A stretch of DNA of 64,000 nt. Origin: Micromonospora sonchi. GTDB lineage: Bacteria > Actinomycetota > Actinomycetes > Mycobacteriales > Micromonosporaceae. The notes beneath the pieces were generated by a model, which saw only the letters and a list, made by a program, of their open reading frames with translations, did not search any database and was not told the origin of the DNA. The DNA lies in the NCBI RefSeq assembly GCF_014646235.1, contig NZ_BMNB01000005.1:1-64000 (forward strand). Reading direction: 5' to 3'. Positions within the stretch are counted from its first letter, which is position 1. Every line of letters begins with the position of its first letter. Made by a program: the position numbers and the translations under genes. Shown piece after piece: positions 37,628 through 48,150 of this stretch.

Positions 37628-38587
37628 ATGCGCCATCCGTCCGTCGCAGGTGGCGGTCTCGCGCTCGCCCTGCTCTCCGCCGTGACCTTCGCCACCTCGG
37701 GTACGTTCGCCCGTTCGCTGATCAACGACGGCTGGTCGGCCGAGGCGGTCGTCATCGCCCGGGTCGGCATCGCGGCCCTGGTGCTGGCCTTGCCCGCGTT
37801 GCTCGTCATGCGGGGCCGGTGGCTGGTGCTGCGCCGCAACCTCGCCTCGATCGGGGTCTTCGGGCTGCTCGGGGTGGCGCTCGCCCAGGCCTGCTTCTTC
37901 AACGCGGTGCGCTACCTGCCGGTCGGCGTGGCATTGCTGCTGGAGTATCTCGGCATCATCCTCGTCGTCGGCTGGACCTGGCTGGTCCAGGGGCAGCGCC
38001 CCCGTCGGCTCACCGTGGCCGGTTCGGTGGCGGCCCTGGCCGGCCTGGTCTTCGTGCTCGACCTGACCGGTGCGGGTCGACTCGACCCCGTCGGCGTGCT
38101 CTGGGGGTTGGGCGCCGGGGTCGGCCTGGCCGGGTACTTCGTGCTCGCGGGCCGGGTCGACGCCGCACTGCCGTCGGTCGTCATGGCCAGCGGTGGGATG
38201 GCCGTCGGCGCGGGTGCGCTGCTGGTGCTCGGCCTGGCCGGCGCGCTGCCGCTTCGGGCCACCTTCGGCGCGGTGGAGTTCGCCGGGCAGGAGACGAGTT
38301 GGCTGGTGCCGATCGTCGGCCTGGCGCTGGTGGCGGCGGTGGTCGCCTATCTGACCGGGGTCGCCGCGACGCGCATTCTGGGTGCCCGGCTGGCCTCCTT
38401 CGTCGGGTTGACCGAGGTGATGTTCGCGGTGCTGATCGCCTGGCTGGTGCTGGGTGAGCTGCCGACGGTGGTGCAACTGCTCGGTGGGGCGTTGATCGTC
38501 GCCGGGGTGGCCCTGGTCCGCTTCGACGAGCTCCGCGCGCCCGTCGAGCCCGCGCAGGAGAAAGCTGCTGATCCGGCGCTGACCTGA
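37628..38587 (+). CDS. EamA/DMT-family transporter
   Basis: 319 aa with about ten transmembrane segments arranged as two EamA repeats (SAVTFATSGTFARSLI... and GLGAGVGLAGYFVLAG...). DMT proteins export amino acids, metabolites or drugs. AAGGAGAG lies six bases before the ATG at 37628; upstream starts lack this. It is divergent from the CGNR regulator. The substrate is unknown. Confidence 0.88.
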   Translation: MRHPSVAGGGLALALLSAVTFATSGTFARSLINDGWSAEAVVIARVGIAALVLALPALLVMRGRWLVLRRNLASIGVFGLLGVALAQACFFNAVRYLPVGVALLLEYLGIILVVGWTWLVQGQRPRRLTVAGSVAALAGLVFVLDLTGAGRLDPVGVLWGLGAGVGLAGYFVLAGRVDAALPSVVMASGGMAVGAGALLVLGLAGALPLRATFGAVEFAGQETSWLVPIVGLALVAAVVAYLTGVAATRILGARLASFVGLTEVMFAVLIAWLVLGELPTVVQLLGGALIVAGVALVRFDELRAPVEPAQEKAADPALT

Positions 38588-38611
38588 GAGACCTGGGCGC
38601 CCGGCTGAGCC

Positions 38612-38633
38612 CGGCGGGACGTGCTGCCCGCCG
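38612..38633 (+). terminator. Hairpin after EamA gene
   Basis: 7-bp stem CGGCGGG / CCCGCCG with an 8-base loop, about 25 bases after the stop, followed by TTCTGGT. Modest strength. Confidence 0.5.
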
Positions 38634-38748
38634 TTCTGGTCGACCTTTCCGGCGAAGCGGATCTTCCGTCGCGTAACAGACGCCGGTCTGGCGAAACGTC
38701 ATGCGTTGATGTCTGATGACGCCACGTCCCTCAACGAGAGGATTCGAT

Positions 38749-40443
38749 GTGGTGAGCAAGCGCTTCACCGCCGGTGTGGTCGCGACCGCGGCGACACTGG
38801 CACTCACGGTCGCCGCTCTGGGCGTGCCCGCCAGCGCCGAGCCGGCGAGCGTCCGGACCTTCACCGTCGTCGCCGAGGACGGCGTCGCAGCCGTTGCCGC
38901 CATTGCCGCGATCCGGTCGGCCGGCGGAACCGTGGTGTCCCGGACCGACGAGGTCGGTGTGTACCAGGTGACCAGCGACCGGGCCGACTTCCAGGCGAAG
39001 GCGGCGGCTGCCGCGGCCCTGATCGGGGCCGCCGAGCAGCAGGCGATCGGCCGCAAGCCCAAGCTGGACCGGGTCGAGCAGGAACACCTGCTGGCCGTGG
39101 CCGCAGCCAAGGGCGCCGGGAAGCAGCGGGGCAAGAAGCCGGCCAAGCTGGACCCGCTGGACGACAAGCTCTGGGGGCTGGAGATGATCCGCGCCGATCG
39201 GGCGCGCAAGGTCGAGCCCGGCCATCGCCGGGTGACCGTCGGCGTCCTCGACACGGGCATCGACGCCAGCCACCCCGACATCGCGCCGAACTTCAACTGG
39301 GCGCTGTCGCGGAACTTCGCACCGGACATTCCCGAAATCGACGGGCCGTGCGAGGTGGCGAGCTGCCTCGACCCCGCCGGTACCGACGACGGCGGACACG
39401 GTACGCACGTGGCCGGCACCATCGGTGCCGCCGCCAACGGCTACGGACTCTCCGGGGTCGCCCCGAAGGTGTCGCTGGTCAACCTCAAGGGTGGGCAGGA
39501 CTCCGGCTACTTCTTCCTGAACCCGGTGGTCAATGCCCTGCTGCACGCCGGCAGGTCCGGCCTGGACGTGGTCAACATGTCCTTCTACGTCGACCCGTGG
39601 CTGTACAACTGCACCGCGAACCCGGCCGACTCGCCGGAGGCGCAGGCGGCGCAGCGCGCCACCATCCGGGCCATGAAGCGGGCGTTGACCTTCGCCCACA
39701 ACCGGGGCGTCACCCTGGTCGGCGCGCTCGGCAACAACCACGAGGACCTGGGCGACCCGCGTACCGACATCTCCAGCCCGAACTACGGTGACGTCGCGCC
39801 GTACCCCCGGGAGATCGACAACAACAGCTGCTGGAACCTGCCCACGGAGGGGCCGCACGTCATCAGCGTCGCCGCCGTCGGCCCGTCCGGCAAAAAGGCC
39901 GACTACTCCAACTACGGTCCCGAGCAGGCCGCCGTCGCCGCACCGGGTGGCTGGTTCCGGGACGGCTTCGGCACCGACACGTTCCGCACCGACGCCAACA
40001 TGATCCTGTCCACGTACCCGAAAAAGGTCCTCCAGGAGGAGGGCGCGGTCGACGAGGACGGCAACGTCGTGCCGGGCGCCGAGACCTTCGTGTTCAAGGA
40101 GTGCAAGGCCAACCGGGAGTGCGGGTACTTCACGTACCTCCAGGGCACCTCGATGGCGGCCCCGCACGCCTCGGGGGTGGCCGCGCTGATCGTGAGCCGG
40201 TACGGCAAGGCCCAGCGTGGGGGCGGCTTCGGTCTGGCACCGGACCTGGTCGAGCAGCACCTCTACCGGACGGCGGCCGAGCACGCCTGCCCGCAGCCGC
40301 GGCTGGTGAGCTACACCAACGAGGGCCGGTCGGCCGAGTTCGACGCCTACTGCGCCGGCCCGGTCAGCTTCAACGGCTTCTACGGGCACGGCATCGTCGA
40401 CGCGTACGCCGCGGTGACCACCCCCCTGAAGTCCCGCCGGTAA
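38749..40443 (+). CDS. Secreted subtilisin-like serine protease (S8)
   Basis: 564 aa. A signal peptide with ASA|E near residue 30 and an N-terminal propeptide region (about 35-135) precede the S8 catalytic domain. The triad is Asp168 (VLDTGID), His217 (GGHGTHVAGT) and Ser468 (GTSMAAPHASG); N329/N330 in GNN is the oxyanion residue. It has several Cys that may form disulphides and a large insert around residues 340-460. GAGAGGA stands six bases before the GTG at 38749. No cell-wall anchor is seen, so it is probably released. Confidence 0.93.
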   Translation: MVSKRFTAGVVATAATLALTVAALGVPASAEPASVRTFTVVAEDGVAAVAAIAAIRSAGGTVVSRTDEVGVYQVTSDRADFQAKAAAAAALIGAAEQQAIGRKPKLDRVEQEHLLAVAAAKGAGKQRGKKPAKLDPLDDKLWGLEMIRADRARKVEPGHRRVTVGVLDTGIDASHPDIAPNFNWALSRNFAPDIPEIDGPCEVASCLDPAGTDDGGHGTHVAGTIGAAANGYGLSGVAPKVSLVNLKGGQDSGYFFLNPVVNALLHAGRSGLDVVNMSFYVDPWLYNCTANPADSPEAQAAQRATIRAMKRALTFAHNRGVTLVGALGNNHEDLGDPRTDISSPNYGDVAPYPREIDNNSCWNLPTEGPHVISVAAVGPSGKKADYSNYGPEQAAVAAPGGWFRDGFGTDTFRTDANMILSTYPKKVLQEEGAVDEDGNVVPGAETFVFKECKANRECGYFTYLQGTSMAAPHASGVAALIVSRYGKAQRGGGFGLAPDLVEQHLYRTAAEHACPQPRLVSYTNEGRSAEFDAYCAGPVSFNGFYGHGIVDAYAAVTTPLKSRR

Positions 40444-40458
40444 AATCGAGCACAGTTT

Positions 40459-40505
40459 CGCCGGAATGGCGGTTACCGGGCCTCTGGGTAACCGCCATTC
40501 CGGCG
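40459..40505. terminator. Very long perfect hairpin between convergent genes
   Basis: 19-bp perfect stem (40459-40477 with 40487-40505), 9-base loop. It begins 16 bases after the protease stop and ends 13 bases before the DUF559 stop, so a bidirectional terminator is likely. The stem contains GGAATGG, also found in the hairpin at 41644-41690. Confidence 0.85.
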
Positions 40506-40517
40506 GTACGGAGAGGA

Positions 40518-41507
40518 TCACCGGCGCCATCCCGCGTTGGTGAGGGCGGTATGGACCTCCCGCAGGAGGCCGGGGAAGTCGCGGTACAGTCGCCGGCCGG
40601 TCACGTGCAGCACCCGCCAGCCGGCCCCGACAAGCTGGTTCAGCCGTTGCCGGTCGAGGTGGATCTGGTCGGGGTCGCTGTGCCAGAGCCCGTCGTATTC
40701 GACGGCAACCCGGTATTCGGGCCAGGACAGGTCGGGGCGAAGGATTCGTCCATTGGGCAGCCGTACCGGATGCTGAGTGACCGGCCGGGGCAGCCCGGCC
40801 AGGACGAGCCGGACCCGTAGCTGTGACTCCGGCGGCGACTGCGCCCCCGGGTCGGCCAGACCGAACACCCAATTCGCCCGCCGGCCGCCAGGTCGGGTGG
40901 CGTTCGCCCTGCCGATGGCGTCAAGCCCGGCGCAGTTGACCAGTCCCTGCCGAAGCAGGGCGTCGATGATGCCAACGGCACGGACCGGCTCCAGCCACAC
41001 CGCACATTCCCAGGCGGTGTGCACCGTGCTCGATCTGGGTAGGGCTGCGGGCGGACCGGCCGCCGTGGTCGCCGGGGCTGATCGAAGTGCGACCTGGTCG
41101 GCCGAGCCATGGGACGACGCGGAATACCCCTGGCTACCGGCGTCGGCGGCCAGCGACCGACGTGGACCCAGAGTGTGCACGCGGATGCCACGCTGCGATC
41201 CGAGCCGGAGTTGCACCGGCGCGAGAACGTGGACATCGTCGGTGAACGTCGCGGCATGCACGACGCCGTGCAGATAGGCCGCTGAGGGCCCCGCCATCAC
41301 CACGTTGGGTGGCAACCGTAGCGAGGCCGCCCGACAGAGTAGTTCGTGATCGCGCTCGAGGCGGGCGTCGGCGTACACGTCGTGCATCAGGCGTACCCAT
41401 GTCGCACCGCGAAGTTGGTGCCGGGTCAGGAGGCGGTCTCGGATCGCCTCGGAGCCGCGGAACACCTGCCCGGCGAGTACGGCGGGCCGATAGGGAGAAG
41501 GAGGCAT
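40518..41507 (-). CDS. DUF559 nuclease-like protein with AbiEi-type N-terminus
   Basis: 329 aa. The N-terminal part (LLTRHQLRGATWVRLMHDVYAD) resembles the winged helix of AbiEi-type antitoxins. The C-terminal ~100 residues look like a DUF559/Vsr-like PD-(D/E)XK fold: ESQLRVRLVLAGL, GRILRPDLSWPEYRVAVEYDG and WRVLHVTGRRLY. D and E of RPDLSW..VAVEYDG would form the catalytic pair. It may be a nuclease or a non-catalytic relative; these fusions are common in actinobacteria and their role is unknown. No toxin gene is next to it. Hairpins flank the gene. Confidence 0.75.
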   Translation of the reverse strand: MPPSPYRPAVLAGQVFRGSEAIRDRLLTRHQLRGATWVRLMHDVYADARLERDHELLCRAASLRLPPNVVMAGPSAAYLHGVVHAATFTDDVHVLAPVQLRLGSQRGIRVHTLGPRRSLAADAGSQGYSASSHGSADQVALRSAPATTAAGPPAALPRSSTVHTAWECAVWLEPVRAVGIIDALLRQGLVNCAGLDAIGRANATRPGGRRANWVFGLADPGAQSPPESQLRVRLVLAGLPRPVTQHPVRLPNGRILRPDLSWPEYRVAVEYDGLWHSDPDQIHLDRQRLNQLVGAGWRVLHVTGRRLYRDFPGLLREVHTALTNAGWRR

Positions 41508-41547
41508 GTCTCCACCGTGCGGCCTGTCGTCGGCGCAATGAGACCCC

Positions 41548-41591
41548 TGTGGACAACCAGCGCATCCAAGATCAGTTCAGCCTGTGGATAA
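41548..41591. promoter_or_regulatory. Two DnaA-box-like 9-mers
   Basis: TGTGGACAA (41548-41556) and TGTGGATAA (41583-41591) are the complements of TTGTCCACA and TTATCCACA, the preferred actinobacterial and the classic DnaA boxes. They have the same orientation and start 35 bases apart, about 40 bases upstream of the DUF559 start. No dnaA/dnaN is in the window, so this is not oriC; a DnaA titration or regulated promoter site is possible. Confidence 0.5.
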
Positions 41592-41643
41592 CTACCAGGG
41601 TGCGTGCCTGTTGTGGTATGCGGCGATGGTGATCGAGTCCGTT

Positions 41644-41690
41644 TCGGCGGAATGGCGCAATCAAGCACCGGCGGATACCCCCATTCCGCC
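41644..41690. terminator. Hairpin downstream of IclR gene
   Basis: 11-bp perfect stem CGGCGGAATGG / CCATTCCGCCG (41644-41654 with 41680-41690) with a 25-base loop. It may end minus-strand transcription from the IclR gene, whose stop is at 41766. It shares the GGAATGG core with the hairpin at 40459-40505. Confidence 0.55.
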
Positions 41691-41765
41691 GTAACCGAGC
41701 GGCGAGTCAGCTCAAAGCTGGCCGGGTCAGCGCGAAGCGGGCCGGGTCAGTGGGAAGCCGGCCGG

Positions 41766-42443
41766 TCAGCGCAGGGCAGCCGCGATGGCGGTGGCGGCGG
41801 CCAGGACCTGGGCGCCGACCGTCTCGACGTCCAACTCGGCCAATGCGACCACTCCGACGCTCGCCTCCAGGCCGGGCACTCCGAGCACCGGTGCCGCCAC
41901 TCCGTACGCGCCGGGTTGCAGCTCACCGACGGTGCTGACCGGGCCGGCGGCGCCGGTCCGGCCGGCGAGGATGGCCCGGCCGGCCGCGCCGCGTTCCAGC
42001 GGATGCCGGGCACCGGTCCGGTACGCCACGTGGAACGACGTCCAACTCGGCTCGACCACCGCCAGCGCGACTCCCTCGCCCCCCTCGACCACGGTGAGGT
42101 GGGCGGTGGCCCCGGCCTGTTCGGCGAGGCGCCGCAGCGCGGGTAGCGCTCCCTCGGCGAGCAGTGGCTGCGCTCGCCGCGCCAACTGGAGCACGCCGGC
42201 GCCGAGGCGGAGTCGGCCGGCGGCGTCGCGCCGCAGCATGCCGTGGCCGGTCAGCGGCCCCACCAGTCGGTAGATCGCGGCCCGCCCGATGCCCAACCGG
42301 TTGGCCGCCTCGGTGACGGTCAGCCCACCGGGCGCGTCCGCGACCAGATGCAGCAGCCGCAGACCGCGCTCCAGAGTCTGCGCCGTCTCACCACCGGGAA
42401 CGGTCGGCTGTTCCGGGCTGCTGGGTGGCGGTGGGGGATTCAC
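41766..42443 (-). CDS. IclR-family transcription regulator
   Basis: 225 aa, GTG start. The N-terminal winged helix ([46 protein letters not shown]) is followed by an IclR effector domain ([19 protein letters not shown]..., [15 protein letters not shown]). The effector domain looks slightly short at the end. It is divergent from cysS across 63 bases, so its promoter abuts cysS. The ligand and target are unknown. Confidence 0.88.
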   Translation of the reverse strand: MNPPPPPSSPEQPTVPGGETAQTLERGLRLLHLVADAPGGLTVTEAANRLGIGRAAIYRLVGPLTGHGMLRRDAAGRLRLGAGVLQLARRAQPLLAEGALPALRRLAEQAGATAHLTVVEGGEGVALAVVEPSWTSFHVAYRTGARHPLERGAAGRAILAGRTGAAGPVSTVGELQPGAYGVAAPVLGVPGLEASVGVVALAELDVETVGAQVLAAATAIAAALR

Positions 42444-42506
42444 GACCAGCAGCGTACGACCCGGCTCCGGCGGACCGGGCGAACGACGGACGGCTACCCT
42501 TGTACG

Positions 42507-43922
42507 GTGACGCTACGCCTGTATGACACCGCCACCCGATCGGTGCGGGACTTCGTCCCGCGTGAAGCCGGCAAGGTGGGGGTCTACCTGTGTGGTCTCA
42601 CCCTCCAGGCGCCGCCGCACATCGGGCATCTTCGTTCCGGTGTCAACTATGACGTGTTGCGCCGCTGGTTGCTCTCCGCCGGCTACCAGGTCACGTTCAT
42701 CCGCAACCTGACCGACATCGACGACAAGATCCTGGTCAAGGCCCAGGAGCAGGGGCGGCCGTTCTGGTCGATCGCGTACGGCAACGAGCTGAAGCTCGCC
42801 GAGGCGTACCGGGCGTTGAACGTGCTGCCGCCGACCTACGAACCGCGGGCCACCGGGCACATCCCCGAGATGCACGAACTGATCGCGCAGTTGATCGACC
42901 GGGGGCATGCGTACCCGGCCACCGACGGCTCCGGTGACGTGTACTTCGACGTGCGGTCGTGGCCGGCGTACGGTGCGCTGTCCAACCAGTCCCCGGACGA
43001 CATGCAGTCCGCCGGTGACGCGCCGGAACGCGCCAAGCGGGACCCGCGCGACTTCGCGCTCTGGAAGGGCGCCAAGCCGGACGAGCCGGCGGACGCGTAC
43101 TGGCCGTCGCCGTGGGGGCGGGGTCGCCCCGGCTGGCACATCGAGTGCTCGGCGATGTGCTGGCGTTATCTGGGCGCCGAGTTCGACATCCACGGTGGCG
43201 GGCTCGATCTGATCTTCCCGCACCACGAGAACGAGCTGGCCCAGTCCCAGGCCGCCGACCTGCCCTTCGCCCGGTACTGGGTGCACCACGGCCTGCTCGG
43301 CATCGGCGGGACCAAGATGGGCAAGTCGCTGGGGAACACCCTCGACCTGGACTACGTCGCCGCGCTCGGGGTGCGCCCGGTCGAGCTGCGCTACTACTAC
43401 GTGGCCGCGCACTACCGCTCGCGCATCGACTACTCGGAGGAGGCGCTGCGCGAGGCGGCCGTCGCGTACCGGCGGATCGAGGGTTTCGTGCAACGGGCCA
43501 CCGAGTTGGTGGGTGTCGGCCAACTCGGCGAACTGCCGGTCGGGTTCGCCGCGGCGATGGACGACGACCTGAACACCTCGGCCGCGCTGGCCGTACTGCA
43601 CGAGGTGTTGCGCGACGGCAACAACGCGCTGGCCGGCAGGGACGAAGTGACCGTACGCACGGCGCTCGGTGGCGTGCGCGCGATGCTGGATATCCTCGGG
43701 GTCGACCCCCTCGACCCGGCGTGGACCGGTGGAGTCCGGGCGAGTGACCTCCGTGGCGTGGTGGACTCCCTGGTCGCCCTGGCCCTCGAACAGCGTGCGC
43801 AGGCCCGGCTCCGCAAGGACTGGGCCGCCGCCGACACGCTGCGGGATCAACTCAAGCGGGCCGGTGTGGTGGTCGAGGACACCCCGCAGGGCCCGCGTTG
43901 GACAATTGGAGAGCATGACTGA
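42507..43922 (+). CDS. cysS: Cysteinyl-tRNA synthetase
   Basis: The 471-aa class I aminoacyl-tRNA synthetase has HIGH as PPHIGHLR (38-41) and KMSKS as KMGKS (270-274). The zinc ligands include C29 (YLCGLT), C214 (HIECSA) and H239 (FPHHENE). The GTG at 42507 has no strong ribosome site. A close paralogue, MshC (mycothiol ligase), is shorter and lacks the C-terminal anticodon domain seen here (..[28 protein letters not shown]), so cysS is preferred. rlmB follows with a one-base overlap (TGATG). Confidence 0.96.
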   Translation: MTLRLYDTATRSVRDFVPREAGKVGVYLCGLTLQAPPHIGHLRSGVNYDVLRRWLLSAGYQVTFIRNLTDIDDKILVKAQEQGRPFWSIAYGNELKLAEAYRALNVLPPTYEPRATGHIPEMHELIAQLIDRGHAYPATDGSGDVYFDVRSWPAYGALSNQSPDDMQSAGDAPERAKRDPRDFALWKGAKPDEPADAYWPSPWGRGRPGWHIECSAMCWRYLGAEFDIHGGGLDLIFPHHENELAQSQAADLPFARYWVHHGLLGIGGTKMGKSLGNTLDLDYVAALGVRPVELRYYYVAAHYRSRIDYSEEALREAAVAYRRIEGFVQRATELVGVGQLGELPVGFAAAMDDDLNTSAALAVLHEVLRDGNNALAGRDEVTVRTALGGVRAMLDILGVDPLDPAWTGGVRASDLRGVVDSLVALALEQRAQARLRKDWAAADTLRDQLKRAGVVVEDTPQGPRWTIGEHD

Positions 43923-45043
43923 TGGCCGGCAATTCGCAACGCCGTGGCCGGCGAAGCACGTCGAAAGCGGGCGCCCCGAAGGGCTCCGGCGGCAAGAACC
44001 GGGATTCCCTCGCCGGGCGTGGCCGGACCCTGCCGGCCGAGGAACGGCCCTGGCACAAGGGGTACTCCGGCACGGAGAAGCTGCCCCAGCGCACCGCCTG
44101 GAAGCAGGAGAAGGAGCGCCGGGCGGCGGCCGAGGAGGGACGGGTCCCGAAGATCGGCAAGCCCGGCACCAAGGACACCACCTGGGGCAAGGGCGGTGGC
44201 CGGGGTACGAACGTGGCCAGACCCGCTCGCGGCAGGCAGCCCGCCGGGCGGGGCGGCCCCCGGGTCGCCCCGGGGCGCAAGTCCCACCCCGCGAAGGACT
44301 CACCGGAGCTGCTGGTCGGGCGTAATCCGGTGCTGGAGGCGCTGCGTGCCCAGGTGCCGACCACCGCGCTCTACGTCGCGCAGGGCATCGACATCGACGA
44401 CCGGGTGAACGAAACCATCCGCACCGCGGCCGACCGGGGCATCGCCATCCTGGAAATCAGCCGGGCCGAGCTGGACCGGATGACCGGGGGCGTGCTGCAC
44501 CAGGGGATCGGCCTGCAGGTGCCGCCGTTCGCGTACGAGCAGTTCGAGGACCTGGTCGCCGCCGCGATGGAGCAGCCGGCGCCGCTGCTGGTGGCGTTGG
44601 ACGGGGTCACCGACCCACGTAACCTCGGCGCGGTGCTCCGTTCCGCTGCCGCCTTCGGCGCGCAGGGGGTCTTCGTACCGGAGCGTCGGGCGGCCGGGAT
44701 CACCGCGACCGCCTGGCGGACCAGCGCCGGCGCGGCGGCCCGGGTGCCGGTGGCTCAGGTCACCAACCTGACCCGGTCGTTGAAGGCATGCCAGAACGCC
44801 GGCTTCGTGGTGGTCGGCCTGGACGCCGACGGCGAGACCGACCTGTACGACCTGGAGGCTGCGGTCGGCCCGCTGGTCGTGGTGGTCGGCTCGGAGGGGC
44901 GGGGCCTGTCCCGGCTGGTCGGGCAGACCTGCGACCTGACCGTCAGCATCCCGATGGTCTCCGAGGTGGAGTCGCTCAACGCGAGCGTGGCCGCCGCGGT
45001 CACCCTCGCCGAGGTGGCCCGTCGCCGGGCCGTCGAGGGCTGA
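43922..45043 (+). CDS. rlmB: 23S rRNA (guanosine-2'-O)-methyltransferase RlmB, TrmH family
   Basis: 373 aa. A basic, disordered N-terminal extension (about 1-125, rich in Gly/Lys/Arg) precedes the SpoU substrate-binding domain ([12 protein letters not shown]) and the knotted SpoU methylase domain, with [28 protein letters not shown] and ..[18 protein letters not shown]. These are motifs 1-3 of the family. It methylates G2251 (E. coli numbering) of 23S rRNA. The long N-terminal tail is usual in actinobacteria. It is coupled to cysS. Confidence 0.94.
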   Translation: MAGNSQRRGRRSTSKAGAPKGSGGKNRDSLAGRGRTLPAEERPWHKGYSGTEKLPQRTAWKQEKERRAAAEEGRVPKIGKPGTKDTTWGKGGGRGTNVARPARGRQPAGRGGPRVAPGRKSHPAKDSPELLVGRNPVLEALRAQVPTTALYVAQGIDIDDRVNETIRTAADRGIAILEISRAELDRMTGGVLHQGIGLQVPPFAYEQFEDLVAAAMEQPAPLLVALDGVTDPRNLGAVLRSAAAFGAQGVFVPERRAAGITATAWRTSAGAAARVPVAQVTNLTRSLKACQNAGFVVVGLDADGETDLYDLEAAVGPLVVVVGSEGRGLSRLVGQTCDLTVSIPMVSEVESLNASVAAAVTLAEVARRRAVEG

Positions 45044-45061
45044 CCACCGCTGACCGAACGA

Positions 45062-45093
45062 CGAAGGGGCGGTCCGGCCGGACCGCCCCTTCG
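45062..45093. terminator. Perfect palindrome between rlmB and sugar ABC ATPase
   Basis: A 32-base perfect palindrome (CGAAGGGGCGGTCCGG and its complement) lying 18 bases after the rlmB stop and 12 before the opposite gene's stop. The RNA can form a 14-bp stem with a 4-base loop on either strand. Confidence 0.88.
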
Positions 45094-45104
45094 CTGTCGC
45101 TACG

Positions 45105-46196
<1,092 letters not shown>

Positions 46197-46519
46197 GAGG
46201 GGGGACGCTTCCTTTCACCGGCAGGAACGTGCCGGACGATCCGAGTGAAGGAGCGACCGGCACGAAGGGGCCGTGCCGGCGCCACGACCGCCAGGGGACT
46301 CGCCCATGTCGTCCGTGTCACTGCACCGTAAACGGCTTTTGCCGTGCTGCCAAGATGCGGGATCGTTGACGGGATCGGAAAGCAATCACATTCCGGTCAC
46401 TCGGGCACGCTCGAACACGAATCGACGCCTGCAGGTCGGGATGTTGACGTTTCCCGTGCTCGGGACCCCTGCCGAGCGGGAAAAGCGGACGTCGGTCGCT
46501 ATGCTGACCACGGCACAGC
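46197..46519. other. 323-base region between sugar ATPase and tRNA-Thr
   Basis: No gene is seen. It contains a small hairpin CCGGCACG / CGTGCCGG (46257-46264 with 46272-46279) in the ATPase leader. TATGCT at 46499-46504 could be the -10 of the tRNA promoter, about 16 bases before its 5' end; no clear -35 accompanies it. Confidence 0.45.
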
Positions 46520-46596
46520 GCCCCTGTAGCTCAGCTGGCCAGAGCACCCGCCTTGTAAGCGGGATGTCGCCGGTTCGATCCCGGCCGGGGGCTCCA
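46520..46596 (+). tRNA. tRNA-Thr (anticodon TGT)
   Basis: 77 bases including an encoded CCA. The acceptor stem GCCCCTG pairs with CGGGGGC (one G-T pair). The anticodon arm is CCCGC-CTTGTAA-GCGGG, giving anticodon TGT for ACA codons. The T arm contains GGTTCGATCC. It stands alone. Confidence 0.95.
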
Positions 46597-46753
46597 TCCG
46601 TATCACGCACGGCACACCGGGCGGGCCGCGGCGCAGACGCCCACACCGGTTACGACCCGCAGCGGTCTGACCTGCCCGCGTCGGTGCCGCCGACGGCGGC
46701 TAGCCTCGCGGCCAATGCCGGTGCGGGTCGTACGCCGGCCGGGCGGAGGGACG

Positions 46754-47524
46754 ATGACGGTGACGGACGCCGAGCTGGTCGTCGAGGTGACAGGGCCGGT
46801 GGCCACGGTGGTGATCCGCAACCCGGACCGGCGCAACGCGATGACGCCGGCAATGTGGCGACAACTGCCGGTGCTGCTCGACGGCCTGGAAGCCGATCCG
46901 GCGGTACGCGCGCTGGTGCTCACCGGCGCCGACGGCACCTTCTGCGCCGGCGCCGACCTGGGTGGGCTGGAGGAGTTGCTGACCGGTGACCTTGCGATCG
47001 CGGTCGCGGCCGAGGAACGGCTGGCCGCCTTCGCCAAGCCGACCGTGGCCGCGATCCGGGGCGCCTGTGTCGGCGGGGGCTGCCAACTCGCCGTCGCCTG
47101 CGACCTGCGGATCGCCGCCGAGGACGCGCGGTTCGGCGTACCACCGGCCCGGCTCGGCCTGGTCTACCCGCCGCCCACCACGCGCCGACTGGCCCGACTG
47201 ATCGGCCCGGCGGCGGCCAAGCATCTGCTCTTCACCGGCGATCTGGTCGACGCCGGGCGGGCGCTGCGCGTCGGCCTGGTCGACGAGGTGCTGCCCGGCG
47301 TCGAGCTGGCCGCCCGGATCGACGGGCTCACCGGCACGATCGCGGAGCGTTCGCAGCTCAGCGTCGCCGCCGCGAAGGAGATCGTCGACGACCGGGCCGA
47401 CGACGACCGGATCGCCTGGTGGCACCGGCAGATGCGGGACAGCGGCGAGGCCCGGGAAGGCCTGGCCGCGTTCCACGAGCGTCGCCCACCCCGTTTCACC
47501 TGGGCTCCTCCCAACAACCCCTGA
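46754..47524 (+). CDS. Enoyl-CoA hydratase/isomerase family protein
   Basis: The 256-aa crotonase-fold protein has VATVVIRNPDRRNAMTPAMW, TGADGTFCAGADLGGL (oxyanion-hole region), and GACVGGGCQLAVACDLRIA. A Glu normally follows in ..RLGLVYPPPTT.., but this position is Val-Tyr-Pro, so the catalytic acid may be elsewhere or missing; the reaction is uncertain. GGAGGG precedes the ATG at 46754 closely. No beta-oxidation partner is next to it. Confidence 0.85.
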   Translation: MTVTDAELVVEVTGPVATVVIRNPDRRNAMTPAMWRQLPVLLDGLEADPAVRALVLTGADGTFCAGADLGGLEELLTGDLAIAVAAEERLAAFAKPTVAAIRGACVGGGCQLAVACDLRIAAEDARFGVPPARLGLVYPPPTTRRLARLIGPAAAKHLLFTGDLVDAGRALRVGLVDEVLPGVELAARIDGLTGTIAERSQLSVAAAKEIVDDRADDDRIAWWHRQMRDSGEAREGLAAFHERRPPRFTWAPPNNP

Positions 47525-47578
47525 CCTGCCAACTCGCCCTCCCGGGGCACATCCGCACCAGGGCCCCGGCTCGGGCCG

Positions 47579-48139
47579 TCAACGGTGGGCTGCGGCCAGG
47601 GCCAGCAGGGTGTCCACCGACCACTGGTCGTAGGCGTGCCGACCGTAGTTGAAGGCAACGATCCGGCCGTCGGGAGCGACCAGGAAGTCGGCTGGTAGGC
47701 CGAGCCGACCGCCGTGCGGTGTGCTGGCGGGCAGCCGCTCCCGGCCGCGCAGCACGTGCCACACGCCGGTCAGCACCGCGCGGACGATCGGGAGCCAGGC
47801 TCGGGGATTCAGCAGCGCACGCCGTCCCGCCTCGACCCCGAACTCCCGGTAGAGCCGCTTGTCCGGGTCGGCGACCACGGCGACCGGCAGGTCCGCGACG
47901 TGCTCGCGCAACTCGTCGGCCGGAGAGTGGAACAGCACCACCTCACGTACGCCGGCCGCCTCGATCTCGGCGTGCCGGCGTACCACCGAGCGCAGGTGCA
48001 GGTTGCACACCGGGCATCCGGCGAACCGGCGGAACTGGAGATGGACCAGCCGTTGCGGGTCGGGCAGCTCGACCGGTCCGGCGTTGACCGGCGTGAGCGT
48101 CCGGGTGCTCACGGCCGGCCGGGGAAGAGGGGTGCGCAT
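47579..48139 (-). CDS. Peroxiredoxin-like (AhpC/TSA-related) protein
   Basis: 186 aa with a thioredoxin fold: VHLQFRRFAGCPVCNLHLR carries a CPVC site at about residues 42-45 rather than the single peroxidatic Cys of standard peroxiredoxins, and VVLFHSPADELREHV, VVADPDKRLYREFGV follow. It probably handles peroxide or thiol stress. It is divergent from a TetR gene with a palindromic operator between them, so it is likely the regulated target. Confidence 0.82.
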   Translation of the reverse strand: MRTPLPRPAVSTRTLTPVNAGPVELPDPQRLVHLQFRRFAGCPVCNLHLRSVVRRHAEIEAAGVREVVLFHSPADELREHVADLPVAVVADPDKRLYREFGVEAGRRALLNPRAWLPIVRAVLTGVWHVLRGRERLPASTPHGGRLGLPADFLVAPDGRIVAFNYGRHAYDQWSVDTLLALAAAHR

Positions 48140-48150
48140 CGGGGCCTCCT

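Noticed and set aside
38731..40872. 713-codon minus-strand open frame opposite the subtilase
   Set aside because: Antisense shadow of a protease with a complete triad; runs through the hairpin and into the neighbouring gene.
46344..46529. Small plus-strand frame before the tRNA
   Set aside because: Runs into the tRNA gene; no start signal or conserved content.
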